DNA of 64,000 bases from Neonectria sp. B-13 (Eukaryota > Ascomycota > Sordariomycetes > Hypocreales > Nectriaceae). Below, piece after piece: positions 44,523 through 56,400 of the stretch. The stretch lies in contig NOKP01000041.1 in assembly GCA_002682825.1 (NCBI GenBank), positions 1 to 64,000 of the forward strand, in the 5' to 3' direction. Each line of letters begins with the position of its first letter. The first letter of the stretch is position 1. The translations under genes were made by a program, and so were the position numbers. Under the pieces are notes generated by a model, which was not told the origin of the DNA, did no database searches, and was given only the letters and a program-made list of their open reading frames with translations.

Positions 44523-46692
44523 ATGAGCTCGAAATCTTCCGAAAACATGGTAGGCCTCTGGTTTCTGTTATATTTCACAAGATTTGGGACTGATGTGACT
44601 GCGATCACAGCTTGATCAAATACACCCCGTCGTCGTCATTGGCGCCGGTCCTGTTGGTCTTTTTACTGCACTGCTGGTCGCACAGGCAGGCATAAAGGTC
44701 ATTGTGTATGAGACGGGAGCCGGAATAAGTCAATCCCCAAGGGCCGTCGCGTGAGTTCTTCTTCCCACAGCTCCTGGCCTGGTTTTCAGCTGACCGTCGG
44801 CATAGATATTTTCCGGCAGTCCTTGAGGAATTCTCGAAAGCTGGAATCTTAGAGGCCGTCATTGCCGCTGGAGAGAAGAACCAGGATGGGTGCGACTGGA
44901 AGGACAAGGACGGGAACATCCTCATTGGAATTAGTCCACCTCCAGACAACCCTCACTACGCTGTTTCGCTATCTCAGCCAGAATTCTGCCAAGTTGCTTT
45001 GGACGCCCTCATACAGACTGGAAACGCCCAGGTCCATTTCAACCACACCTTTCAGCGCCTCCAACAACATGACGGGTTCGTTGAATACTGGGCCAAAGAC
45101 GAAGCCAGAAATCGTCAAGTGCAAGGCAGGTCTCGGTACTTCGTCGGAGCAGATGGTGGTCGAAGCACCGTCAGGCAAAGTCTGGGCATTAAACTCGAAG
45201 GCTACACCTGGGAATCTCTCTTGTTTGTTGCCGTCAACTTTCAGTACGGCCTAAGCGAGCTTGGTTGGAAAGCGGCCAACTTCATTGTCGACCGTAAAGA
45301 CTGGGGCATCATCGTCAAGCGCGGTAAAGGAACGAGCTGGCGAATGGCAACCGGAGTTCGGAAATTGTCTGCCTCGGAACCGAATACCCTCGATGAAGCG
45401 ACAGTCAAGGTGGTCAAAGATCGGCTGTGCCGCTTGCTCCCTGGAGATACAAACAGAATCGAGTATGGAGCGATGGCACCATACGTTGTTCACCAGCGTT
45501 GTGCCTCTAGCTTTATTCAGGGAAATGTCCTATTAGCCGGAGATGCTGCTCATGTCAGTATTCTTGTTCCTTATCACCTATTGTGCGCATCAATGCGTTC
45601 GCACTCTTGTTTTTGCAGCCTGCTAATGTCAGTTCGCAGCTTAATAATCCTGTCGGCGGACTTAGTCTCACCACCGGTCTACTCGATGCTGCGCATCTTG
45701 CCAGGAGCTTGCATCAAGTTCTGAACGAAGGAGCCAGTACAGAGTCGCTCATATCCTACGCCGAGACAAGACAGAGAATATTCCGTCAACGCACCGACCC
45801 TATCACGACGACAAACTTGCTGAGATTAATGTCGGAGAAGCCGGAAGACATCAAGAAAAGAGAAGAATTCTTCAAGAATCTGAGCGACCCGAAGGACTTA
45901 GCCACCACGCTACAAGTCAGCCTTCCAGACTTTGCGCTCACCTCTACGTCAGATACCAAGTTTGATACCTACCACGAGGTGACCTGGTTCATCTCAGTCA
46001 CCAAGCCCGATGGGTGGGATATGGAAAAGTTCATACACGAGTACAAGACCGTCCATGCTGGCATGACTAGACAAGGAAAGAAACATGGCTCCCAGCTGCG
46101 ACGATACATCCAGCTGTCGAACTCAAACAAGACTGTGCAAGGCGCATTGCGGCCAGAGTGGAACTACGTTACCTGTCTTACGTTTCCCAACTTGTTCATA
46201 GTCCATGCCGGATTCCAAGATCCTGGATACCTTGCCACGGCTGGTGCGCATATATTTTGTCGGCTTGATCAGCAGGGTTGTCTTGCTAAGCAAGTGGCAA
46301 AGTTTTCGAGGGTTGCGGGCGAGAAAGACAATCAAGGTACCATCACTCGGGTCTTGTTGTTCCATAAAAGGAACGCCGCCAACGACGAATACTCCCAGAA
46401 GTGGCTTAAAAGGCGAGCTAATGCTCTGTTTGGCATTGCAGCTGCTGACGAAAATGTACTGGAATATGTCCTTTGGCAGGACATGACGCCCAAGAACTTG
46501 GACTTCTTCTTCAAGGATACTCAGTTCTCTGGCGGATCATGGCATCATTACAAGGCTGTCGAGGCGTTTGACTTTGCTAATGCCGACATTGCTGTTGCTT
46601 TCCTGGATCAGCATAGAGACGAGATAACTGAGAGTGATACTCGACAAATCACCGTTGTTATTGGTGAGCGGGGTGATGTAGTCACTGGCTGA
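44523..46692 (+). CDS. FAD monooxygenase fused to C-terminal EthD-like domains
   Basis: About 660 residues. Exon 1 (44523-44549) encodes MSSKSSENM; exon 2 (from 44611) continues LDQIHPVVVIGAGPVGLFTA (FAD fold). Two more introns (at about 44752 and 45556) precede the C-terminal exon. Then YFVGADGGRSTVRQSLGIKL, VKRGKGTSWRMATGVRK, GNVLLAGDAAH and SSQLNNPVGGLSLTTGLLDA complete a hydroxylase like the one at 33780-35164. Where that paralogue stops, this protein continues for about 240 residues: HEVTWFISVTKPDGWDMEKF, with EYKTVHAGMTRQGKKHG, looks like an EthD/dimeric alpha-beta barrel, and a second such unit seems to start at about TITRVLLFHKRNAANDEY and run to ADIAVAFLDQHRDE. EthD-type domains assist oxidative degradation or process unstable products, so a two-step enzyme is likely (inference). 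Confidence 0.85.
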
Positions 46693-47756
46693 CTCGGGCG
46701 TTCATATTCAAACCCATTCTTGTATTTATCAGGTAAATTCCAAGGTAAATGTCCTGCAAACCTTTTCAAATATTAGTATCAAAGAATAAGATGCTTTCCT
46801 TTTCTTCACTCGCCTCCCTCTCTCTCAATCCTGTTTAAATTTTCTCATGACTGTATTGACCCTGCCAACTGGGCGTTTTTTATTCTTATATATCTCGCAA
46901 GCGTTTCCCTGGGTTCTTTTTAGTGGATCCTGGGAAACAGGTATAGATATGAGAATACCTTCCTCAAAATAAGCAAAGAGTGCGTTGTTTTGTTATTCAG
47001 ATGGTCTGGTAGTGAGCGTAGGAACCTTGGAATGGCTGGCTGTCACGATATTAATAACCCTCAGAAGCTTATTAATTACCACTCGGTTTACTCGCAGCTA
47101 CTAGGCCATACGGACCGGGGAAACAAAGGATGGAAACATCACTGTATGCTGGTCTGTCTAACGTCAACGGCGATGGTGAAGGTGCGCTGATAAAGACCTG
47201 CGCTTTGTCTTTTACCAGTAATAGAATTTCTCGCCTTACCTAATAAGTTTTTTAAACTCATTCTAGCTTAGTAAAGCTTTGTTTACAGACTCTTCATTTT
47301 ATCCAAGCTGGCAAGCTTGTCCGGAGCCTTTGTACCGCGCCACCCTCTGGGCCAAGCACACAATCCTTGGCACGTGGTGAAAGACATACAAGCAGGTTTT
47401 GGTCCGCTAATTCCGCTAATTCACGTTAATTGATGGTTGACCTCAGCAGCACTAGTTCTAACTCTTCAAAGTAAGGATTTCAATTTACTGGGAGTCGATT
47501 CCACCTCACACCCGACATAATCCGGAAGAGAAGCGCGGAGTTAGTATGGAAACATCACCCAAAAGTGACTGAGATATTGTAAGACTTATGCGTCGTATTT
47601 ATTGCTACTCTTGCTAACACTGAAGTAGATCCTCCAGTGATCAGTACGGGTGTCATTGTTCAACCATCTACCCGACCGTTCACGACATCGGAGGTATCTC
47701 CTTTCTCAAATATCGCCTTGCATACTTATGTACTATCAGTGTTTCATGTGCAAATC
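46693..47756. other. Intergenic, convergent 3' ends
   Basis: About 1.06 kb between the 3' ends of the fused monooxygenase and the DUF1961 gene. No coding sequence found apart from a 66-codon frame at 46990 without features. Confidence 0.4.
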
Positions 47757-48467
47757 TCAGAGCTTCCATACTTCCAGGTTGCGATACCGTGCCACGAGTG
47801 GGTTCATTTGGCGCAAGCCAATCCGGCCAGCTCGGACTACCGGACCTGTCGAGCGATCGACGTCCTCCCACGAGAAAAGAAGCAACCCATTGATAGAAAA
47901 CTGAACATCACGCTTGTCCTTGACAACCTCGACTTTATAAAAGGCACCCTTTGCATCCGGGACAGGCGGGAGAGGATCGGCGCCTTGCGAAACGAGATGG
48001 AAACCCGGCGACTTTCGCAGGTTCGCTAGATGAAATGCGCGTTCTTCAGGCCATCGGCGGCGGAAGTAAGATGCGTGCAGGGTCCGGATGTCGCCCGAGT
48101 GATACTGAGGATATGAACCATTGCGTGGTGCAAGGTCCTTGTCGAAGATGCTACCACCATCCACTGCTTGCGCACCAAAGAAGAACATGGCAAGACCGGG
48201 CTCCTGAACAGGAGAAAACTCCCACGTAATGCGGATGCGGTCAGGGAAAACCTCGGGAACCCAGTAGACAAAGTGGTCGTCAATCCCTCCCGCGCCGCTC
48301 AATTCCAAGGTGTTGTTGCTGATAGTCGCACGGACGGGACCTTCGGGAACCCAGCCAGCGATATCATCACTGCTGGTAAAGTTGTTTCTATAGAGCAGCT
48401 TCTCAGCCGCTGCCTCCATCAATGAAGCTGATAGAAAAACAAGAGAGGAGAGCGAGAACACACGCAT
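47757..48467 (-). CDS. Secreted DUF1961 (YesU-like, concanavalin fold) protein
   Basis: Single-exon gene of 236 residues. A signal peptide is evident: MRVFSLSSLVFLSASLMEAA followed by the mature start AEKLLYRNNF. The body shows DHFVYWVPEVFPDRIRITWE, EPGLAMFFFGAQAVDGGSIF, YHSGDIRTLHASYFRRRWPE and GRIGLRQMNPLVARYRNLEV, typical of the DUF1961/YesU group of concanavalin-like beta-sandwich proteins found near polysaccharide-degradation genes in bacteria and fungi. A sugar-binding or lyase-like activity is possible but unproved. A TATA-like TTATATAT lies about 95 bp upstream of the start (around 48567). No evident tie to the aromatic gene sets. Confidence 0.82.
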   Translation of the reverse strand: MRVFSLSSLVFLSASLMEAAAEKLLYRNNFTSSDDIAGWVPEGPVRATISNNTLELSGAGGIDDHFVYWVPEVFPDRIRITWEFSPVQEPGLAMFFFGAQAVDGGSIFDKDLAPRNGSYPQYHSGDIRTLHASYFRRRWPEERAFHLANLRKSPGFHLVSQGADPLPPVPDAKGAFYKVEVVKDKRDVQFSINGLLLFSWEDVDRSTGPVVRAGRIGLRQMNPLVARYRNLEVWKL

Positions 48468-49787
48468 TGTGAGGAGACGGCGAATGAATTATGGCAATGA
48501 TAGAAAGTGAGAAGAAACCAAACTTGAGTGGGATGGAGCTCTCTAGGTCATTCCTTGGGGTAATTAATATATAAATCATCAGTTCCACAAAAGTTCTGCT
48601 CTCACGGCTTGATGACTAGTTCGGGCTAGGCCTACCGAGATTGCCGTGTTGCTATTGATGCGGCAAAAACTCATAGCTATCTTACCCTTGCATTCTCATA
48701 AAGTCTCATAAGCGACTATATGGGCGATATTCCACAAGAATTGCGTCATATCACTGTTCTTTAGAACCTTAAATAACAGGGTCTGAAATGATTTATGATT
48801 TCCAACTATAACTGCATTGATTCTAGCGTGCAGTGTCGCTGCTAGGATCAGGAAGCGCCAAACCAGCCCATTCTCTGCAGTGCTCAGATAGGAACAGCAT
48901 GTGTTAAGGATGGAATGTAGCATGAAAAGCTTACAGTGAACGGTTCACGATAAATGGTTCTTCATTCAAGAACTTGCAATATTTCTCTGGTTATAAATCC
49001 AAGCAAACGGGCATCATCCCTGGCGCCCAGGTCCTATGAAAGAAAAGACCACCGCCCCCACAAGCCTCGTGATTCACGAGCGCGGCCATGTATTCTTTAT
49101 GAAGATGGCGTGAGAGTACAAGAGCCCTGATATTTTGGCGGCCCGTAATTCAATCAATCGAACTTCTTGCTGCGTTTCAAAGCCTCGGGCTAGGTCCAAT
49201 CTCTTTGGGACAGCTTCCGTGGTTCTAGAATGGACTATTGTTGTTTTGCACAACGTGTGGCCGCAATCGGTTCCCAATCGGCCCTAACTACCACGGTAGC
49301 AGCAATACTAACAGGTAACCAATCGTTCAAGACAGGATTCCTTTTCTAGATAAGATAAAAGAAGGGCTTCCTTGACTGTTTCTAAAAACAAACATAAATG
49401 GAGCTCTTACTAGAATACTAATATTTTAGATATGTTAGAATATTCAATATGGGAGCGAGCTGTTTTATGATTGCTCTTGGTCTCGACTATTATCTTATTC
49501 ATTACACAGCTTGAAAGTGATGACTACCTGCATTAGCGTATGTGGCATCTCCTTTTTAAAGCTCGAATTAACAAGACTCAGTCGTATTTGTTTTTAAAGG
49601 TTTTTAATGGTCAGGTCAAAAGACGTATCTGAAAAAGGAGAGGAAAGAGACAAAGTGAACTATCAAGCAAGCCCCATCCACTTCCATCAGCCACCTCGTC
49701 CCCAACACATGTACTCATCTGTAGCATCATCATATATATAACCGGAATCCAAACGGCTCTTCAAGGGCCCAGTACATGGTTCAGCGC
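48468..49787. other. Intergenic region
   Basis: 1.3 kb between two minus-strand genes, with AT-rich stretches at 49320-49560. I could not recover a protein from it; the short frames at 48696-48923 and 49074-49277 have no features. Confidence 0.4.
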
Positions 49788-50551
49788 TTATTTGGCCGCC
49801 GGCGGGGGCGGGAGCTCATCCAAGTCGGGAACGATGCCGGCGTAGTCGTTGCCAAAGGGCCACTCTTGGGGACCACCAACCACAGTAACCCCGCCGTTCT
49901 GTCGCTCCACTGTAGATTTTCACATTAGCCAAATACCGATGATGAGATAATTGAGTGAGGGCACATACTGTTGTTCCAGTAAGAGTGACCCTTGCTGTGA
50001 CACTGCTCATTGCGGCCACACACACTGCCGGAGCCCAATTCGTTCTTGTTGGGCGACGTGATGACCATTGGTGACTTATCTCCAGCACGACAGCATTCGT
50101 TGCTCTGGATGTTCACCGTGTATGCAGTGTTCGCAGTCCGCCAGAACACGCAGATGGTGTCTCCTGCCTCACCGTAGCAGGTTTGCACTTCACCCGACTC
50201 CTCGTACTCCGATACCTCGAAGCCCGCTGAGATCCAGCCACCAGCACTGACGTCTGCGTGTACACTGACAGTCTGGCCTTGGACCTCACTCTTGGAAATT
50301 TCACATCCTTCATTGCCACACTGGTGGTTGGTCTGGTGAAAATGTTAATTTTGGGGGATCCGTATCTGTTGGAGATAACTTACTGTCATCTGCTCGAGAA
50401 AGTAGGCCTGATGCGGATCAGGGTTCTCATTCTCTGAGATGATTGTATCGCAGCCAGCGGGGCATTGCCCGTTGGAGACATAGTTTTGCGGGTTTGGCAT
50501 GGCGTTGGAGACACCAGCAAGGGCGAAAACTACAGCGAGAAAACTTTGCAT
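49788..50551 (-). CDS. Small secreted Cys-rich protein, unknown function
   Basis: About 195 residues in three exons. It begins MQSFLAVVFALAGVSNAMPN, a clear signal peptide, then SNGQCPAGCDTIISENENPD. After an intron, TNHQCGNEGCEISKSEVQGQ and VQTCYGEAGDTICVFWRTAN, NECCRAGDKSPMV and GSVCGRNEQCHSKGH. After the second intron, a Pro-rich end (DLDELPPPPAAK). About a dozen cysteines suggest a disulfide-stabilised extracellular protein. I do not recognise the family. Introns GTAAGT..ACCAG and GTATGT..CTACAG are regular. A longer frame upstream (to 50704) would bury the signal peptide, so the ATG at 50551 is preferred. A TATATAAATG-like element is about 160 bp upstream. Candidate effector-like or antimicrobial protein, on size and cysteine content only. 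Confidence 0.75.
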
Positions 50552-51978
50552 TTTGAATATTGAAGAAAGAAGGGTTTGGATTGCAGCCGACGAAGAGGGA
50601 GGTCGTGAATAGTACCAAGGAGGTGATGTCTTGCTGTTGTTGTAGTTGTTGATGCTGTGATGATTGTGGGAGTGAGGAAGGACCGCTCGAAGAGACAAAG
50701 ACAATCATTTATATAGAAATCTACAGCTCGCCCAATCTATACTGACATCACACAGCCTGTGACTCTTTTCCAACTTGAGGAAGGTATTCTCATGGAATGG
50801 CGTCATGGTCAAACTCCTAAAACTTTGCAAACTGGGCAGGTGAAGCGATCTACAATGTATTAGAATAGAGCGGGGCCAACTCGTCCGACTAGTCTTGATC
50901 GTTAAGGTTACCATTAAGGTACTGGAGGTTAAGCTCCCTTGCCCCCTGCCCTCTGTTTGTGCTGCGACGTGAAGCTGACGTTGGGAGCGGATCATTTAGC
51001 CCGCGGCGTGTGTGAGACACAAGGCTGACAGGATCGGAGACTAATCCACCAACAGTTTATGATCTACGCAGTGGCTGCCATTGCCACTTCCCCGGATACC
51101 ACACCTCGGATCCTTCCATAGGCCCTCAGACGTCACCCCGCTCCAATCAGGCAAAGACTTTGAAAGTCCAAGAAAAAGCCGGGCCTTCAGTCCCGTTCTT
51201 GATAGATCTGCTCATCTTAGTGCCGGGTATACCCCGTACTGGCTGTAACCACACGTCACTCAAGTCAACCCAATCCAGACAACGGCCCCCAATCTACCAA
51301 AGTACTTCGGGAGTCCTTTTGAAAAGCTAGCTCCTCCTCCGTGTATTCCGAATATGGAAAAAGCGCGCATAAACTTGCCGAACCGTTGGAGATCACCTAA
51401 ATAGTGCACCCAGGCGCCGCGCCTGTGACGTCCAATAATTTGCCACGGCAGCAATGGGGTTGGAAGCCACCTTAACCGCTCGCATGGTTAATGCACACAT
51501 CGACTACAAAAGTTGCGAGCCGATCATCGGAGGCCTGGGCTTGAACATACGATGCGCAGGATCTCCAGTGGGACTATGTGGATTAGCGTAGCACGAATCC
51601 TTCCAGTGAAGGTATTACGTCGTATGACGCACATGACGAGTACACTTGAGCATGCTCACCGTTCCCCCACTTGTCATCTTACGGCACGGATGAAACAAGG
51701 CCTTTACCTTGTCGGAACAGCGTGGTCTAAGTTTTCCCGTTCTTATTTTGTTCAATCTTCAGATAGCTTCCTATGGGCTTTTTTATCATGTGGAATGGAG
51801 ACTTGACTGGCTAGCCCGCTCGTCAGGTTTCGGCATGACTCAGTCCTATCTAACCACCTTCCTTTTTGGGTTTTGGCATCTGAATTACTCGAATAAATGG
51901 GCACAAATTTCTCTATCCTGGGACGGGATTGAGTCTTTTTTTTTTTTAAATCAAAGAAAACAACTAGATTTGCCAACC
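50552..51978. other. Intergenic region with divergent promoters
   Basis: 1.4 kb between start codons of the secreted protein (minus) and the acetyltransferase (plus). A run of eleven T residues at about 51937 lies just before the acetyltransferase start. The open frame joined to that gene upstream of 51979 is not conserved-looking and is taken as 5' UTR. Confidence 0.45.
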
Positions 51979-52773
51979 ATGAGCTTTGCAAAGATTCGAC
52001 CAGCGACCCTCGCTGACAAGGACACTATCTGTTACATCCACTATGAAGCTCTAACGCTGTATCATGAGTTCTACGCTGCTCTTTTTAGCTCACATCCCAG
52101 GGATTTGCTACCCATCTTGACAGAAAGAGCGATGAAGAACCCTGCATTTGTGTTTCTTGTTGCAGAATTGGAGGGATCTGTCGTTGGGTTCATACGCTAC
52201 AGCATTGTTGAGGCGAAAGACAAGAAGCCCGAGAAGGGCCTGGCTGGTGATGTTCAAACGGCGAAAACCAGCTCTTCACTCCCTGCGCTCGTTGCACCGA
52301 AGGATCACCTCGAAGAGATATGGGAACGGTTTAACAGGAGAGACGCAGAGATGGATGCGTGCAAGGAAGACGCAATCAAGGGACAGCGCCATTTCTGTAA
52401 GTTTCCCCTACTGTGTCGTCACCATCTCTATAATCTGGTTCTATTACTCATACCGTTAGATATTTGGCATCTCAACATACATCCAAACTATCAGCGTAAA
52501 GGTATCGGGAGCAAACTTCTCAACGCTGTCATAGAAAAAGCCGATGCTGTGGGAGTGCCAACATTAATTGTTTCCTCTGCAATGTCTCATGGTCTCTACT
52601 TGAAGTCAGGCTTTGAGGATCTTGGAATGTGGACAATCGATAATGGTTATTGGGCGCAGGAGATTGTGAACCGCGAAATAAGCTTGGGAATTAAGGGGAA
52701 CGAGAATCTGGGTCGCAAATTTGAAGGCGTGAGGGAGGCAGAGGCTTGTATGATTCGTCACACCGGCAGCTAG
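51979..52773 (+). CDS. GNAT-family N-acetyltransferase
   Basis: Cytosolic acetyl-CoA-dependent acetyltransferase of about 245 residues. Start MSFAKIRPATLADKDTICYI, where IRPAT.AD is the standard GNAT opening. Then FVFLVAELEGSVVGFIRYSI (beta strands 2-4). After a 62-bp intron (52398-52459, GTAAGT..GTTAG) comes YIWHLNIHPNYQRKGIGSKL, the acetyl-CoA pyrophosphate-binding loop QRKGIG, and VSSAMSHGLYLKSGFEDLG, the family's YxxxGF motif. The open frame reads through the intron only by luck; keeping it would add a hydrophobic insert before the loop. The substrate is unknown; it is not clearly linked to the neighbours. Confidence 0.85.
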   Translation: MSFAKIRPATLADKDTICYIHYEALTLYHEFYAALFSSHPRDLLPILTERAMKNPAFVFLVAELEGSVVGFIRYSIVEAKDKKPEKGLAGDVQTAKTSSSLPALVAPKDHLEEIWERFNRRDAEMDACKEDAIKGQRHFCKFPLLCRHHLYNLVLLLIPLDIWHLNIHPNYQRKGIGSKLLNAVIEKADAVGVPTLIVSSAMSHGLYLKSGFEDLGMWTIDNGYWAQEIVNREISLGIKGNENLGRKFEGVREAEACMIRHTGS

Positions 52774-53440
52774 ACTATATTATTTTCTCTTGTCTGCTTT
52801 CAGTAGGCTGTGCTTTCAATTGGCAAGGTTCATAGTGCATAAGACTATGGGACATGAAGTAAAACTTGAAGTTTCCCATTTTTAGTCATTGTCTCAATGC
52901 GCTCCAGACTAAGCACAACAAGAATCGAAATCTTGAGCTGAGTTTTACTCAACATGTGGATTGGCAGAAGTTACCAATTGTCGTTGGAAGGAACTCAGTT
53001 TATGGGTTGGTGAAGGGTCCTCATACTGCATAAAACCTCAAACAGACGCGGTGGGGACAATACCATTGTTGGCTTCCGTGTATGACCACTGTTTTTTGAT
53101 CCAAATGGGCGTATTAGACAACAGCACGCCATGCACTCTTTTGGCCCTTGGAGAATTGCGAAATTAAGCTACGGAGAGGCCAGAGTGGCGCAGTTTCCTT
53201 GAGTCATACAACGTGCATATCCCGTGCACAAGTCGTGTGTCGACCAACCAACAAGTCTTAAGATTAATAAATTCCCAACATGCTGACCTTGCTGAGCCTG
53301 TGTTTTCAAGTTCGGGGTCGGATAAGCTAAATGCCGAGGTTAGATGTTACGAGTACAAACCGATCTGTGATCTTTAAAATTCTTTCTCCTTTTGCCAACG
53401 TCTGCCAGCAAACCCAGCCGTCATCTTCGTCACTACCACA
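52774..53440. other. Intergenic, promoter of the NACHT/ankyrin gene
   Basis: 667 bp without a supported gene. It contains the 3' region of the acetyltransferase and the promoter of the following large gene. Confidence 0.4.
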
Positions 53441-56400
53441 ATGGCGCTGCATATTGGCACAGCACGGACGGTCCCGACACGTGGGGGAAGCACATGGGGA
53501 AAAGCTTTCGAATTGATACTAGATGAGAACCTTCAATTGACTCTGAAGAAGGCTGTTAAAATACAAAATCGGAATATCCTGGTGAGTGGTTTCCAAGTTT
53601 CGGTCCACATCACATCGCTTGACGCCACTGATGGTGTCTCCAGCCAGCATTACTACAAGCCGTCAGTGACCGAAAACAAGAGTGCATCCGGAAGGGGTGG
53701 AAATTCAAGAAAGAAAGTGGCGAAGAAATCATTATACACGACCTGTTGGAAAAGATTGCTGGCTCGGTCCACCAGTTCAAGGATAACGGCAGTATCACAG
53801 TGCATCCTGACGTGCTAAATTCTTCGTTTCCTTGGGCTGCCATTCGATTTATCCTTCGAGCTAATGTCAGTGACACTCGGGAGTTTGGGACCAGAGTCTA
53901 TCAATTGGTACGACTCATCTCATCTCCGCCTACTAACGACTACACATCACTTCTATGGGTATCTGAATTAACACTCATTTTCTACTACAGGAAATCATTT
54001 CTCGCCTCATTACTAGATTCCACGAGTTTGAGCATCAGCACATGGAGTCGACAAGCTCATCAACACCCGAGTGCCTGGCAAAAGCTGTGACGCACCTCTA
54101 TGCAGAACTTCTCGCCCAACTTGGTATCATGGCGAGCAGTTTCAAGATGAACGGGCTAGGTATGTTGAAATTTGGCCCATGGTTCTCCTTAGTCCATATA
54201 TGGATACTCAGATCACAAAACCTGACCATGGCAATAGTGGCCTCCCCGATGAAAGATCCCTCGCAAGTGGAGCAATATGTCAAATCCTCCGAAAAGTTAC
54301 TCAGCTCTGCAAGCAATGTACTTCGACTCGCCAATATGACGGATAACCTGATATTGCAAGTCCTTGAACCCCCAGTTTTCAGACTTTCTTGTCAAAAATC
54401 TGCGTCTTGGTATCTATTGACCGAGAAAAATCACGAAAGAATGCTTGAGTGGCTATCCCCGCTACCCTACTGCCAGTACCACCAGTTTATTTCAGAGTCC
54501 AAGATGCCAGGCTTCGGAAGTTGGTTACTGGACGACGTCCGGTACAAAACATGGCGTACATCGAGCTCTTCGTCACTCTTGCTACTTCAAGGTGGAGTAG
54601 GCTGTGGCAAAGCGGCTCTGTCTTCGTTAGTAGTAGATGATTTGATCGCAACTTTTGCGAACAACCCGGCTGCGGCTCCTTTTGCCTACGTATATTGCGC
54701 AAGTCCCAAGTCGAAACAGGGGCAACCTTCAACGGACGACGTTATGAGCACCATTCTAGAACAACTGGCCTTTGACCGAACCCGGAAGACAAAGCTTCGT
54801 CACTTCTTCTGGTCTCACTACGAACGTCGCTCGGCTCTGGCTGGAGCAAGTCAGTTTGGCCTTGCCAAGTTGGTGAGTCGAGATTGCATCCAGCTAATCC
54901 TGGAGTTGTCTGAGCAGGAATCATTGACAATTGTAATCGATGCGATTGACCATGTCAGAGAAAAAGAGCGTCACACCCTGCTTGCTGGCTTGAAACACAT
55001 TGTTACTCACTCAGGCAATGTGGTGAAGATTTTCATTTCCAGTAGCTATGACGATCATCTAGTCTCGGTATTGGCTCCAACCGAAATCATTAGCGTCACC
55101 GTCCGTGAAGGTGGTCAAGAAATGGAAACAATCACGGACCGTCGATTTGGGAGACATGATGGACCTCTACACGCCGCTTGTTTTGCAGGCCATGGAGAGC
55201 TCCAACAACTTGAACAGCCAGATTTTTATATCCTGGCAACCTTGGCTGAGGGAAGGGATCAAATGAAGGCAATCACCAGGAAGGCTATCGAAAGCGGTCA
55301 CATTAACACCATCCGCTCATGTCTTCAAGAAACGATGACCCCTTCCGATATTCTCCCTGAGGACGCAATCGCCATCGCGGTGCTATTCGGTCACACGGAT
55401 CTGATCCAACTTTTACTGGATAAGGGCCTGAACATAGAGGCCGAGGGCGAAACTGGATCGCCTCTAGTAACAGCGAGCTTGCTAAATCACCAAGCCCTCG
55501 TCTTGTTGCTTGTTCGACGTGGGGCACACGTCAATGCAAGCGGGAAAACCGGCACGGCACTCCACATGGCGGCAGCAAAAGGCCACCGGAGTATTATCAA
55601 GCTTCTCATCCAAGCGGGTGCCAATGTCAACCAGAAGACTGGGTTTTATAGAACTGCCTTGCGAGCGGCGGCATACCTCGGCCGTCTCAGAGCGGTAAAG
55701 CTCCTGATCAACGCGGGGGCAAAGATGAAACATGAAGAATGTTCCGAAGATGCATTCTTCGCGGCAATTGAACGAGGACATATGGACATTATCAAGCTGA
55801 TGTTGGCAAAAGGCTACACCTTTAGTCTTTGCGACAAGGCCTGGCGCAGTTGTTGTGGTGCTCGGTCAGCATCGCCATCGAGATACAGAGGCCTGCTGCG
55901 GGATGCGTCTCCTATGCGCATTAGCGATGTACGCAGTCTCCGCAATCCCAATCCGGATCAGGTTCCAGCCTTCGAGCCCACCATAGAGCTTGATACCATC
56001 TTTGGGATTTACAGGAATTCTTGTCTACAGACTACCTCTTCACTACTAGAGAAGGCGAATGCCAGCCAGATCGCCTCCTCAGACTATGATGGTTCAGACT
56101 GCGACGATTCAGATTGCGATACTCCAGTCCCCGGCCCGTCATACTACGTTAAGTCGGACTATTACTCTTCCATCAATGGGCCTGGCGTATACGATTCAGA
56201 CTACGACATCTATCCTCTCGAGGTAGCCGCACTTTTTGGGCACAAGGACGTGGTTGTGGCACTGCTGGGTGAACTGGATATTCTGGACATTCGCCATGAC
56301 AGTATTACGGAAGCGACTAGACTAGCAGCTCAGGGTGGTCACGCACTGGTTGTCGAGGTGCTCCTGGAACACCTTGCTACTAGAGTACCCGTTGAGTCGT

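Noticed and set aside
51709..51978. N-terminal extension of the acetyltransferase
   Set aside because: The extension is hydrophobic and atypical and includes the poly-T run; GNAT proteins start at the IRPAT.AD segment reached from ATG 51979.
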